DNA of 64,000 nt from Methylocystis hirsuta (GTDB lineage Bacteria; Pseudomonadota; Alphaproteobacteria; Rhizobiales; Beijerinckiaceae): NCBI RefSeq assembly GCF_003722355.1, contig NZ_QWDD01000001.1, positions 3,401,001 to 3,465,000 on the forward strand, written 5' to 3'. Positions 43,197 through 52,249 of the stretch are shown one piece after another. The notes below the pieces were generated by a model. The model was not told where the DNA came from. It saw nothing but the letters and a program-made list of their open reading frames with translations, and did no database searches. The translations under genes were made by a program, and so were the position numbers. Every line of letters begins with the position of its first letter. The stretch's first letter is position 1.

Positions 43197-46072
43197 TCCG
43201 CCGCGTCGATCGTGCTCGCGATGCGACGGCTCTGCTCCGTCAGCTCGCGATATTGATGCTGCCAGTCGGTCGGGCCGTTGGTGGTCGAGACCTGAACCGC
43301 CGTGACCTTGTATTCAGGACAATTGGTGGCCCAGTCCGAATTGTCGGTCGTGACCACATTGGCCTGAGTGGTCGGATGATGGAACGTCGTATAGACGACG
43401 CCCGGCGCGACACGATCCGTGATCTTGGCGCGTAGCGTCGTCTCGCCGGCGCGGCTCGCCACCTTCACCCAGTCGCCCTCGCGCACGCCGCGATCCTCGG
43501 CGTCATGCGGGTGGATCTCAAGGACGTCCTCGGGATGCCACTGGCTGTTCTCGGTGCGCCGCGTCTGCGCGCCGACATTGTATTGCGACAGGATGCGGCC
43601 GGTCGTGAGCAGCAACGGGAACCGCGGTCCCACCTTCTCCTCGGTCGGAACATATTCGGTGATGACGAATTTGCCCTTGCCGCGCGCGAAGCTTTCGATG
43701 TGCATGATCGGCATGCCGTCGGGCGAGGCGTCGTTGACCGGCCATTGCAGCGAACCGGCTTCCGCGAGTCGCTTGAACGACACGCCCGCGAAGGACGGCG
43801 TCAGCCGCGCGATCTCGTCCATGATCTCGCTGGCGTTGGCGTAATTCCAATTGAGTCCCAGCTTGTTGGCGAGCAACTGGGTGACTTCCCAGTCGGCGTA
43901 GCCATTCTTCGGCGACATCACCTTGGTGACGCGCTGGATGCGGCGCTCGGCGTTGGTGAAGGTGCCGTCCTTCTCGAGGAAGGTCGCGCCCGGCAGGAAG
44001 ACATGCGCGTAGTTCGCGGTCTCGACCAGGAAGAGATCCTGCACGATGACGATGTCCATATTCGCCAGCGCGCGCGACACATGGCGCGTGTCTGGGTCGG
44101 ACTGCAGAATGTCCTCGCCCTGAACGTAAAGCCCTTTGAAGGTGCCTTCGATCGCCGCGTCGAACATGTTGGGGATGCGCAGGCCCGGCTCCGGGTCGAG
44201 GGAAACGCCCCAATCCTTCTCGAACGCCTGGCGCGCCGCATCGTTGGAGATGTGGCGATAGCCCGGCAACTCGTGCGGGAACGAGCCCATGTCGCAGGAG
44301 CCCTGCACATTGTTCTGACCGCGCAGCGGATTCACGCCGACGCCGCGGCGGCCGAGATTGCCGGTCGCCATGGCGAGATTGGCGATGCCCATGACGGTGG
44401 TGGAGCCTTGGCTATGCTCCGTCACGCCGAGGCCGTAGTAGATCGCTCCATTGCCGCCGGAGGCGTAAAGACGCGCGGCGCCGCGAATGTCGGCGGCCGG
44501 CACGCCCAGCACGCTTTCGAGCGCCTCGGGGCTGTAGCGGTCGTCGGCGACGAAGGCGGCCCAGTCCTGATATTCGTCCCAGTCGCAGCGCGCCTTCACG
44601 AAATCCAGATCGGCAAGATTTTCTGTCACGATCACATGCGCCAGCGCCGTGACCATCGCGACATTGGTGCCGGGCTTGAGCGGCAGATGATAATCCGCCT
44701 CGATATGGGGCGACTTCACGAGGTCGATGCGGCGCGGATCGATGACGATCAGCTTCGCGCCCTCGCGCAGGCGCTTCTTCATGCGCGAGCCGAACACCGG
44801 ATGCGCGTCGGTTGGATTGGCGCCCATGACGAGAATGACGTCGGCGTCGTCGACCGAGTCGAAATCCTGCGTGCCGGCGGAGGTGCCGAAGGCCTGCGCC
44901 AGGCCGTAGCCCGTCGGCGAATGGCAGACGCGCGCGCAAGTGTCGGTATTATTGTTGCGGAAGCCTTGACGCGCGAGCTTCTGAACGAGGTAGCTCTCCT
45001 CATTCGTGCAGCGCGACGAGGTGATCACGCCGACGGCGTTCTTGCCATATTTCTCCTGCGCCGCCTTTAGCCGGTCGGCGGCGAAGCCGACCGCTTCGTC
45101 CCACGAGACCACGCGCCAGGGCTGGTCGATCGATTCGCGGATCATCGGATTGAGAATGCGGTCGCCATGTTGGGCGTAGCCGTAAGCGAAACGGCCCTTG
45201 ATGCAGCTATGGCCGTGGTTGGCCTTGCCGTCCTTCCAGGGCACCATGCGGACGACTTCTTCGCCGCGCATCTCCGCCTTAAAGGTGCAGCCGACGCCGC
45301 AATAGGCGCAGGTCGTGATCTCGGAATGCTCCGGCTGACCGACGGCCACGACCGACTTCTCGATCAGCGTCGCGGTCGGACAGGCCTGAACGCAGGCGCC
45401 GCAGGACACGCATTCCGATTCCATGAAGGCTTCGTCCATGCCGGGCGAAACCCGCGAGTCGAAACCACGGCCTGATATCGTCAGCGCGAAGGTGCCCTGC
45501 ACTTCCTCGCAGGCGCGCACGCAGCGGTTACAGACGATGCACTTGGACGGATCATAGCTGAAATAGGGATTCGACTCGTCCTTCGGCTTCCAGTCGAAAT
45601 TCACTTCGCCATTGTTGCGGGCGAAGACGTGATTGGCGCCGTCATAACCGTAGCGCACGTCGCGCAGGCCCACAGCGCCCGCCATGTCCTGCAGCTCGCA
45701 ATCGCCATTGGCCGCGCAGGTCAGGCAATCCAGCGGATGGTCGGAAATATAAAGCTCCATCACGCCGCGGCGGATGGCGGCGAGGCGCGGGGTCTGCGTC
45801 TTGACCGAGATGCCGGGCGCAACCGGCGTCGTGCAGGAGGCCGGCGTGCCGTTGCGGCCCTCGACCTCGATGACGCAGAGCCGGCAGGAGCCGAACGCCT
45901 TGATGCTGTCGGTGGCGCAGAGCTTCGGGATCTCAGTGCCAACCTCCATCGCCGCGCGCATGATCGACGTGCCCTCGGGCACGGTGACGCTCTTACCGTC
46001 AATGGTCAGCGTGACCGATTTTACGGATGGGGATTCGGGCGTGCCGTAATCGATTTCCTTGATAAGCGTCAT
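43193..46072 (-). CDS. fdsA: NAD-dependent formate dehydrogenase alpha subunit FdsA
   Basis: A 959-residue molybdo-iron-sulfur subunit. The N-terminus is NuoG-like with [2Fe-2S] ligands (FGSCRLCVIEV), then two ferredoxin clusters (CIVCNRCVRACEEVQG and CVSCGACVQACPTATL), a further [4Fe-4S] site (CAYCGVGCTF) and the bis-MGD domain with active-site cysteine in ARVCHSPTGY. It oxidises formate to CO2, the last step of C1 dissimilation. The start MTLIKEIDYG was chosen over an unsupported 39-residue upstream extension. Confidence 0.97.
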   Translation of the reverse strand: MTLIKEIDYGTPESPSVKSVTLTIDGKSVTVPEGTSIMRAAMEVGTEIPKLCATDSIKAFGSCRLCVIEVEGRNGTPASCTTPVAPGISVKTQTPRLAAIRRGVMELYISDHPLDCLTCAANGDCELQDMAGAVGLRDVRYGYDGANHVFARNNGEVNFDWKPKDESNPYFSYDPSKCIVCNRCVRACEEVQGTFALTISGRGFDSRVSPGMDEAFMESECVSCGACVQACPTATLIEKSVVAVGQPEHSEITTCAYCGVGCTFKAEMRGEEVVRMVPWKDGKANHGHSCIKGRFAYGYAQHGDRILNPMIRESIDQPWRVVSWDEAVGFAADRLKAAQEKYGKNAVGVITSSRCTNEESYLVQKLARQGFRNNNTDTCARVCHSPTGYGLAQAFGTSAGTQDFDSVDDADVILVMGANPTDAHPVFGSRMKKRLREGAKLIVIDPRRIDLVKSPHIEADYHLPLKPGTNVAMVTALAHVIVTENLADLDFVKARCDWDEYQDWAAFVADDRYSPEALESVLGVPAADIRGAARLYASGGNGAIYYGLGVTEHSQGSTTVMGIANLAMATGNLGRRGVGVNPLRGQNNVQGSCDMGSFPHELPGYRHISNDAARQAFEKDWGVSLDPEPGLRIPNMFDAAIEGTFKGLYVQGEDILQSDPDTRHVSRALANMDIVIVQDLFLVETANYAHVFLPGATFLEKDGTFTNAERRIQRVTKVMSPKNGYADWEVTQLLANKLGLNWNYANASEIMDEIARLTPSFAGVSFKRLAEAGSLQWPVNDASPDGMPIMHIESFARGKGKFVITEYVPTEEKVGPRFPLLLTTGRILSQYNVGAQTRRTENSQWHPEDVLEIHPHDAEDRGVREGDWVKVASRAGETTLRAKITDRVAPGVVYTTFHHPTTQANVVTTDNSDWATNCPEYKVTAVQVSTTNGPTDWQHQYRELTEQSRRIASTIDAAE

Positions 46073-46082
46073 GGCGGCTACC

Positions 46083-47633
46083 TCACTCAGCGGCTTCAAG
46101 GGCCGGCTTGCGGAAGTCCTCGGGAAAATGTCGAAGCGCGCTCTCGACCGGATAGGGCGCAAAGCCGCCCAATGCACAGAGCGAGCCAAACTTCATCGTG
46201 TGGCAGAGATCCTTGAGGAGCGCGATATTGGCGTCGACGTCCATGCCATTGCGTATCTTGTCGATGGTCTCGACGCCGCGCGTCGATCCGAGCCGGCAGG
46301 GCGTGCACTTGCCGCAGCTCTCGATGGCGCAGAACTCCATGCCAAAGCGCGCCATCCAGGACATGTCGACGGTGTCATCGAAGACGACGAGGCCGCCATG
46401 GCCGATGAGACTGTCCTTGGCCGCGAAGGCTTCATAGTCGATCGGAAGGTCGAAAAGCGACACGGGCACATAGGCGCCGAGCGGGCCGCCGACCTGAACC
46501 GCCCGGACGGGACGACCCGAGCGGCTGCCGCCGCCGATCTCGTTGACGACCACGCCGAGCGGAATCCCGAAGTCCGTCTCAAAGAGGCCGCCATATTTGA
46601 CGTTGCCGGCGATCTGCAGCGGCATGGTGCCGCGCGAGCGGCCGACGCCGAGATCGGCGTAATGCTTCGCGCCCTTCTCCATGATCATCGGTATGGTGGC
46701 CATGGACAGCACATTGTTGATGACCGTCGGCTTGCCGAAGAGACCGACATGGGCCGGCAGCGGCGGCTTGGCGCGCACGATGCCGCGCTTGCCCTCGAGA
46801 GATTCGAGCAGCGAGGTCTCCTCGCCGCAAACATAGGCGCCGGCGCCGATGCGCAGTTCGACGTCGAAGTCGAAACCCGAGCCCTTGATGTTCTTGCCGA
46901 GCCAGCCCGCCTCAAGCGCCTTCTCGATCGCCGCCTGAAAGACCTTGGCGACGATCGGATATTCGGAACGCAGATAGACATAGCCCTTGGAGGCGCCGAC
47001 GGCGTATCCACAAATGAGCATGCCTTCGATCAGCGAGAGCGGATCGCCCTCCATGATCATGCGGTCGGCGAAAGTGCCGGAATCGCCCTCGTCGGCGTTG
47101 ACGACCACATATTTTTGGCCCGGCGGACAGTCCGCCACGGTCTTCCATTTGATGCCCGTCGGAAAGCCCGCGCCGCCGCGGCCGCGCAGGCCCGACTTGG
47201 TGACCTCTTCGACGACGGCAGCGGGCCCGATCTCGAAGGCGCGCGTGAGGCCCTTGAATCCCTCATGCGCCTCATATTCGGCGACCGACAGCGGATCGAT
47301 GACGCCGCAACGAACGAAGGTGACGCGGTTCTGCTTTTTCATCCAGGGATGCTCGTCGACGATCCCGATGTTCAGCAGATGCGCGCCGCCGGTCAGGAAC
47401 CCGGCGTCAAACAGCGACGCCACGTCCTTGACCTTGGCCGGTCCGTAACCGACACGGCCCGCGGGAGTCTCCACCTCGATCAGGGGCTCGAGCCAGAGCA
47501 TTCCACGCGAGCCGTTTCTCACGATCTCGACTGTTTCGCCGCGGGCTGCGGCCTCTTGCGCGACGGCGGCGGCCAGTCTGTCGGCGCCCATCGCGACCGC
47601 CGCCATGTCCAGCGGGATGTAAACCTTCACCAT
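46083..47633 (-). CDS. fdsB: Formate dehydrogenase beta subunit FdsB (NADH-binding)
   Basis: A 516-residue NuoF-type diaphorase subunit. FMN binding is shown by GLRGRGGAGFPTG, NADH binding by NADEGDSGTFADR, and the [4Fe-4S] cluster by ESCGKCTPCR. An N-terminal thioredoxin-like stretch of about 110 residues precedes them, as usual in FdsB. Its start codon shares one base with the fdsG stop. Confidence 0.96.
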   Translation of the reverse strand: MVKVYIPLDMAAVAMGADRLAAAVAQEAAARGETVEIVRNGSRGMLWLEPLIEVETPAGRVGYGPAKVKDVASLFDAGFLTGGAHLLNIGIVDEHPWMKKQNRVTFVRCGVIDPLSVAEYEAHEGFKGLTRAFEIGPAAVVEEVTKSGLRGRGGAGFPTGIKWKTVADCPPGQKYVVVNADEGDSGTFADRMIMEGDPLSLIEGMLICGYAVGASKGYVYLRSEYPIVAKVFQAAIEKALEAGWLGKNIKGSGFDFDVELRIGAGAYVCGEETSLLESLEGKRGIVRAKPPLPAHVGLFGKPTVINNVLSMATIPMIMEKGAKHYADLGVGRSRGTMPLQIAGNVKYGGLFETDFGIPLGVVVNEIGGGSRSGRPVRAVQVGGPLGAYVPVSLFDLPIDYEAFAAKDSLIGHGGLVVFDDTVDMSWMARFGMEFCAIESCGKCTPCRLGSTRGVETIDKIRNGMDVDANIALLKDLCHTMKFGSLCALGGFAPYPVESALRHFPEDFRKPALEAAE

Positions 47634-48106
47634 CAGTCGCGCGCCTCCGCGGCGATTTCGTCAAGCATTTCAGCGTCGACGCGGCCGATCGGCTCTCCGT
47701 CATAAAGCGCTGAAGGGCTGTGGGCGCACAGCCCCAGACAATAGACCGGCTCAACCGAAAGGGCGCCGTCCGGCGTGGTTCCGCCCCAGTCAAGCTTCAA
47801 CTTGTCGAGAAACGCCCGCGCCTGTCGCTCCGCTCCCATAGATTGGCAGGACTCGGCCCGGCAGATCTTCAGCGTATGGCGTCCGTGCGGAGCGCGGTGA
47901 AAGTCGTGATAAAAGGTGACGACGCCATGCATTTCGGCGCGCGAAATATTGAGCGCCTCGGCCATCTCCTTGACGGCGGCGTCGGGCACATAGCCGAATT
48001 CTTTTTGGAGCGCGTGCAGAATGGGCATCGCGGGTCCTTCAAGACCCATATGGGCGGCGATGATCTCCCGCGCGCGCTCGTCGCTATACTGAGCAGCGCC
48101 AGACAT
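47633..48106 (-). CDS. fdsG: Formate dehydrogenase gamma subunit FdsG
   Basis: A 157-residue NuoE-like thioredoxin-fold subunit holding a [2Fe-2S] cluster through CRAESCQSMG and CLGLCAHSPSAL. The start MSGAAQ follows an AGGGAAG ribosome site. First gene of fdsG-fdsB-fdsA-fdhD-fdsD; spacing throughout is overlapping or nearly so. Confidence 0.96.
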   Translation of the reverse strand: MSGAAQYSDERAREIIAAHMGLEGPAMPILHALQKEFGYVPDAAVKEMAEALNISRAEMHGVVTFYHDFHRAPHGRHTLKICRAESCQSMGAERQARAFLDKLKLDWGGTTPDGALSVEPVYCLGLCAHSPSALYDGEPIGRVDAEMLDEIAAEARD

Positions 48107-48216
48107 TTCTTCCCTTTCAGTCCGGACGTTGCGCATATGCGGTCGTCCTATTTAGACTAATTCCGAGAACAGTGCCGGAAATCCAAGGCCCGATCAATAG
48201 CGACCATCCGTTGTGC

Positions 48217-48233
48217 GATAGGGCGATCCTATC
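48217..48233. promoter_or_regulatory. Candidate LysR-regulator binding dyad upstream of fds
   Basis: GATAGG-N5-CCTATC is a perfect dyad about 110 bases before the fdsG start, touching the stop codon of the LysR-type gene. LysR-type proteins bind such interrupted dyads upstream of targets. Site assignment is by pattern and position only. Confidence 0.4.
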
Positions 48234-49131
48234 AACCATCCAGCGTGTGGCTGTCTGCAAGCTTCTTGGCCTCCGAGACCAAGGCGGCGACCAGCGGAAT
48301 CACCGGTTCGCGCTGCGGCGCCACAAGGCCGATTTCATGCACTGCCTCCGGCTCAACGATGGGGATGGAGCGCAACGGCGCCGCCACGTTTAGGGTCTTC
48401 GCGAGCTTCTCCGGCAGCACCGTGGCCCAGCGGCCGGATCTCACATGATCGAAGAGCAAGATGACATCGTTCGACTCGAGGATCGGCACGGGCTCGGATC
48501 CGCCCTTGCGAATGAGCTGCTCGACGATGCGACGGTTCTGCATGTCCGGCGTGAGAAGACAGAGATCGATGCGACCGACCTCGCCCCATGTCACCCGGTC
48601 GCGGTTCCCGAGCGGATTGTCGGCGAAGGTCAGCAGCCGGTAGCGTTCGGAGCAGAGCGGCACCGTACGCACGCGGCCAAGCGGCTCATTGTCGAGATAA
48701 GTAATGCCGGCGTCGATCTCAAGGTTATCGAGCATGGTCAGCACCTCGCTCGACGACGCGGAGATCACGGAAAAGCGCACCCCCGGGTGCTTCTCGCGAT
48801 AGGGCGCCGTCAGCGCCGAGACGATGCCAAGCGCGGTCGGGATGACGGCGATCTTCAGTTGGCCGGTAAGGCCTTCCTTGAGCGTGCGAACTTCCTGGCG
48901 CATCGCGCGCGCGTCGCCGACGATGCGCTTCGCCCATTCGAGCACCCGCTCGCCCTCGGCGGTCAGGCCGTGGAAGCGCGAGGAACGGTTGACGAGCAAC
49001 ACGCCGAGCGAATCCTCGAGCTGCTTGACGCCGGCCGAGAGCGTGGGCTGGGTGACGCCGCAAATCTCCGCCGCGCGCGAAAAGCTCTTCTCCTTTGCTA
49101 CGGCGATGAGGAATTCAAGCTTGTCGATCAC
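48232..49131 (-). CDS. LysR-type regulator of the formate dehydrogenase operon (FdsR-like)
   Basis: A LysR-family protein of about 300 residues, with helix-turn-helix SFSRAAEICGVTQPTLSAGVKQLE at the N-terminus and a type 2 effector-binding domain. GTG at 49131 gives the usual MIDKLEFLIA start; a TTG at 49194 would add 21 residues. It lies directly upstream of and in the same direction as fds, the arrangement seen for FdsR. The effector is probably formate or a related C1 compound (inference). Confidence 0.88.
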   Translation of the reverse strand: MIDKLEFLIAVAKEKSFSRAAEICGVTQPTLSAGVKQLEDSLGVLLVNRSSRFHGLTAEGERVLEWAKRIVGDARAMRQEVRTLKEGLTGQLKIAVIPTALGIVSALTAPYREKHPGVRFSVISASSSEVLTMLDNLEIDAGITYLDNEPLGRVRTVPLCSERYRLLTFADNPLGNRDRVTWGEVGRIDLCLLTPDMQNRRIVEQLIRKGGSEPVPILESNDVILLFDHVRSGRWATVLPEKLAKTLNVAAPLRSIPIVEPEAVHEIGLVAPQREPVIPLVAALVSEAKKLADSHTLDG

Positions 49132-49375
49132 GACCGGGTCCACAATCGGGTCGCCAGGACGCAGCGGCCAGGGCGTCACTGGCGCTTTCGTCAACCCGCA
49201 TGGGCGTCACATTAGCATATCCGCCCAGGCCGCGCCGAAATTTTCAAACGAATCCAAATCGCTCGCGCGCCGCTAGGCAATTTGCCCGATCAGGGCCTAA
49301 GCGCATGATGCGCGTTGGACCTCCCTTCGATTCCTGCTCTACTGAGCGACGGGTTTTTTGTCGGGGAATGCGCCA

Positions 49376-50776
49376 ATGCGGTTGATCGTTGGGCTCGTCT
49401 TGCAGCTTGTCGGCATCACCCTCATCTGCCTTACGCTGACCGCGGGCTGGGTGATGGTCGACGCGCATCGCGCAATCGAAACGGAAGCCGCGACGTCCGC
49501 CGAGCGCGTTGCACACCAGCTCGAAAATCTCTACTGGCAGGCCATCCTCTGGCGGGGCAGCATGCGGCGCGACAACATTTTGCCCGTCCCCGACTGGGAG
49601 TCGCTTTCGACCTTGAAGCTCGTTTCGCCGGGCGTCTGCGTCAGCTATGCGCCGGGGGACGACGAGCCGCAAACCCTTTGCAGCCAGCTTGAAGGCGTCG
49701 GCTCCGCCGCGCCGGCATGGTTTGCTTCGGCCTATGAGCGCGTCTTCGGCGCACATGCGCCGATCATTCGGCCCTTGACCGTACGGCAACCGGAAACCGG
49801 CGCAATTCTCGTCAGGGCGGACGCCGGCGCGGCCATCCGACAAGCCTGGCGGCAAATCTCGATCATCGTCGGCGTTGCGGCCTCGATGGCGGTCTGCATT
49901 TGCCTCTTGGCCGCGGTCGCCATCGTCCATGCTCTGGCGCCGACCCAGGCCATCGTCTGCGGGCTGCGCCAGTTGGAGCAAGGCAATTACGCCAGCCGGC
50001 TAAACGCCATCACGAAAAGCGAGTTCGGCCTGATCGCGCGCGCCGTCAACGACCTTGCCGAGCGGCTGGCGCGGACGACGGCGGAGCGCGCCGCGCTCAC
50101 CAAGCGGCTGTTCGAAGTCCAGGAGGAGGAACGCCGCGCGCTCGCCCGCGACCTGCACGATGAATTCGGCCAGTGCCTGACGGCGACCCTCGCCTTTGCC
50201 GGCTCGATCGAGACGGCGGCGGCTAAGAGTGATCCAGGCGTCGCCGAGGACGCCCGCTCGATCGGGCGCGTCGCCAAGCGCATGATGACGACCCTGCGCG
50301 ACGCGCTTGCCAGGCTGCGCTCGCAAGACCTCGACGAACTTGGGCTCGAAGCCTGTCTCGTCCAGCTCGCGGCGAGCTGGAACGCCAAAGCGGGACGAAA
50401 GGCGGTCATCCATCTGAGGCTCACGGGCGACCTCGCCGACCTTCCTCAGACGATTTCGACGAGCCTCTATCGCATCGCGCAGGAATGTCTGACCAACGCC
50501 ATGCGGCACGGCGACTCGAAAAACGTCTATCTGCGCGTCGAGCGCGCGGCGGCGGCCGACGGGCTCGTCGCGCTGACGGTCGAGGATGACGGCGGCGGCG
50601 ACGCCTCCCGCCTCGCCGCCGCCTCCGGCCACGGCATTCTCGGGATTCGCGAGCGCATCGCGGCTTTTGGCGGAAGCCTGTCGATCAGCGACGCCACCAA
50701 AGGCGTGCGCGTCGTCGCGCGCATTCCGCTCATCGCCGTCGCGCCCGCGCCGATGAAAGGTCTCGCGCTCGCATGA
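49376..50776 (+). CDS. MoxY-like sensor histidine kinase
   Basis: A 466-residue NarL/HisKA_3-type kinase. Two membrane segments (about 5-27 and 162-190) frame a periplasmic domain resembling the LapD/MoxY N-terminal domain. HAMP is followed by the phospho-His in ALARDLHDEFGQ (His261) and an HATPase with HGILGIRERI. In methylotrophs MoxY/MxaY with its regulator controls methanol dehydrogenase genes. The ATG at 49376 is preferred over a TTG six codons upstream. The downstream regulator overlaps by 4 bases. Confidence 0.85.
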   Translation: MRLIVGLVLQLVGITLICLTLTAGWVMVDAHRAIETEAATSAERVAHQLENLYWQAILWRGSMRRDNILPVPDWESLSTLKLVSPGVCVSYAPGDDEPQTLCSQLEGVGSAAPAWFASAYERVFGAHAPIIRPLTVRQPETGAILVRADAGAAIRQAWRQISIIVGVAASMAVCICLLAAVAIVHALAPTQAIVCGLRQLEQGNYASRLNAITKSEFGLIARAVNDLAERLARTTAERAALTKRLFEVQEEERRALARDLHDEFGQCLTATLAFAGSIETAAAKSDPGVAEDARSIGRVAKRMMTTLRDALARLRSQDLDELGLEACLVQLAASWNAKAGRKAVIHLRLTGDLADLPQTISTSLYRIAQECLTNAMRHGDSKNVYLRVERAAAADGLVALTVEDDGGGDASRLAAASGHGILGIRERIAAFGGSLSISDATKGVRVVARIPLIAVAPAPMKGLALA

Positions 50777-51417
50777 CCACAATTCTTCTCGTCGACGACC
50801 ACCCGATCGTTCGGGAGGGATATCGGCGGCTCTTGGAGCGCCAGCCGGATTACAGAATCGTCGCCGAAGCCGCCAACGCCACGGAGGCCTATCAGGCCTA
50901 TCGGAAGGTCTCGCCCGACATCGTCATCATGGATCTTTCGCTCCCGGGCGCGAGCGGCGTCGAAGCGGTCCGCCACATCAGGCAGTGGGATAAGAGCGCG
51001 CGCATTCTGATTTTCACCATGCACAGCGGCGCGGCCTTCGCGCTGAAAGCGTTTGAGGCCGGCGCATCCGGCTATGTCACCAAAAGCAGCGACGCCGCCG
51101 AGCTGCTCCGCGCGGTTGCGATCGTCGCCAGGGGCGGCCGGGCGCTCAGCGACGACGTCGCGCGCGAGATCGCCGCGGAGCGTTTGGGCGAAGGCCGCGC
51201 GCTCGTCGATGAGCTTGGCCCCAGAGAGACGGAGATCTTGCGGCTCGTCGCATCGGGTCGAACGACCGAGGACATCGCCAGCATCTTAAATCTCAGTCCG
51301 AAAACCGTTCAGAACTACCACTATCAGATCAAATCCAAGATCGGCGCGCGCACCGACGCCCATCTGGTCTGGCTCGCGATTGGCGCTGGACTTGTCGGCG
51401 ACGCCTCGGCGACCTGA
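50773..51417 (+). CDS. MoxX-like NarL/LuxR response regulator
   Basis: A 214-residue regulator. The receiver has VDDHPIVREG and the phospho-Asp in IVIMDLSLPGASG (Asp54). The C-terminal LuxR helix-turn-helix is RETEILRLVASGRTTEDIA followed by LSPKTVQNYHYQIKSKI. Paired with the kinase by ATGA overlap. Context next to fds suggests control of C1 oxidation genes; targets are not visible here. Confidence 0.88.
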   Translation: MTTILLVDDHPIVREGYRRLLERQPDYRIVAEAANATEAYQAYRKVSPDIVIMDLSLPGASGVEAVRHIRQWDKSARILIFTMHSGAAFALKAFEAGASGYVTKSSDAAELLRAVAIVARGGRALSDDVAREIAAERLGEGRALVDELGPRETEILRLVASGRTTEDIASILNLSPKTVQNYHYQIKSKIGARTDAHLVWLAIGAGLVGDASAT

Positions 51418-51520
51418 TCGGCGCCCAAAGGAAATATGCCCAGACCGCCGCAGGCGAAAGGCCGAAGCTTCTAACGCTTCGCGCAGCTACGCCTTCAACT
51501 GGAACAGCGGAGGCCTGGCG

Positions 51521-52081
51521 ATGGTTAAGAAGACGCTCACACACATCTTGGTTTCGGCGCTCATCACAATCGCGGCCGGAGCCGTCGCGACCGGCGCTCA
51601 CGCGCAATCATCCCCGCCATTCAAACTCGCGGTCTTCGACATCGAGCTCGACGACTTCACCGCCGGGGGGCCGATCGCCGGGGAAAGCCCCGAAGAAACC
51701 GCGCGCCTCCAGCGGATGACCGCGCTGGCGCGCGAACTCCTGACTCAATCGGGGCTGTTCGAAATCATCGACGGAAGCGCGGCGACGGATCAGAGGGTCA
51801 AGGACCATTGGCTGCGCAAGTGCAACGGCTGCGACGCCGACATTGCGCGCAGCCTTGGCGCAGACTTGTCCTTTGTCTGCTTCTTTCGAAAAGTCAGCGT
51901 GATGGAGCAATATCTCGAAATGCGCATTCGCGACGCGCGCACAGGAGAACTGGCGCATATCTCGCAAACGGATCTGCGCGGGGAAACCGATCAGTCATGG
52001 ACCCGTGCGCTGAAGTTCCTGATGAGATATCATCTTGTCGGGCCAGAACTCGCGCGTCGAAATCACCCGCTTCAGCCATGA
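51521..52081 (+). CDS. Secreted DUF3280-like protein
   Basis: A 186-residue protein with a Sec signal peptide (cleavage after GAHA) and a core starting FKLAVFDIELDDFT, matching DUF3280/DUF2380-type proteins that often accompany MoxYX pairs. Two cysteines lie in RKCNGCDADIA. The start follows GGAGG at 51509. It may be a periplasmic accessory of the sensor kinase; function unknown. Confidence 0.7.
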   Translation: MVKKTLTHILVSALITIAAGAVATGAHAQSSPPFKLAVFDIELDDFTAGGPIAGESPEETARLQRMTALARELLTQSGLFEIIDGSAATDQRVKDHWLRKCNGCDADIARSLGADLSFVCFFRKVSVMEQYLEMRIRDARTGELAHISQTDLRGETDQSWTRALKFLMRYHLVGPELARRNHPLQP

Positions 52082-52249
52082 CGGCGGCCCGCGCTTTCCC
52101 TGAGGTCATGGTTAACAGGTTATCAACAACCGCCCCCGAATCGCCCAATTCCAAGCCTATTCCGGCTGTGCGCCTGAGGCGCTATTATATATAGGCGGCG
52201 TTTTCATGCGATCCCGCGCGTTTCAGCGCCGGGTAACGGGGCTAGGCGG

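Noticed and set aside
43505..45070. 521-codon plus-strand frame opposite fdsA
   Set aside because: Antisense shadow of fdsA; no motifs and no ribosome site.
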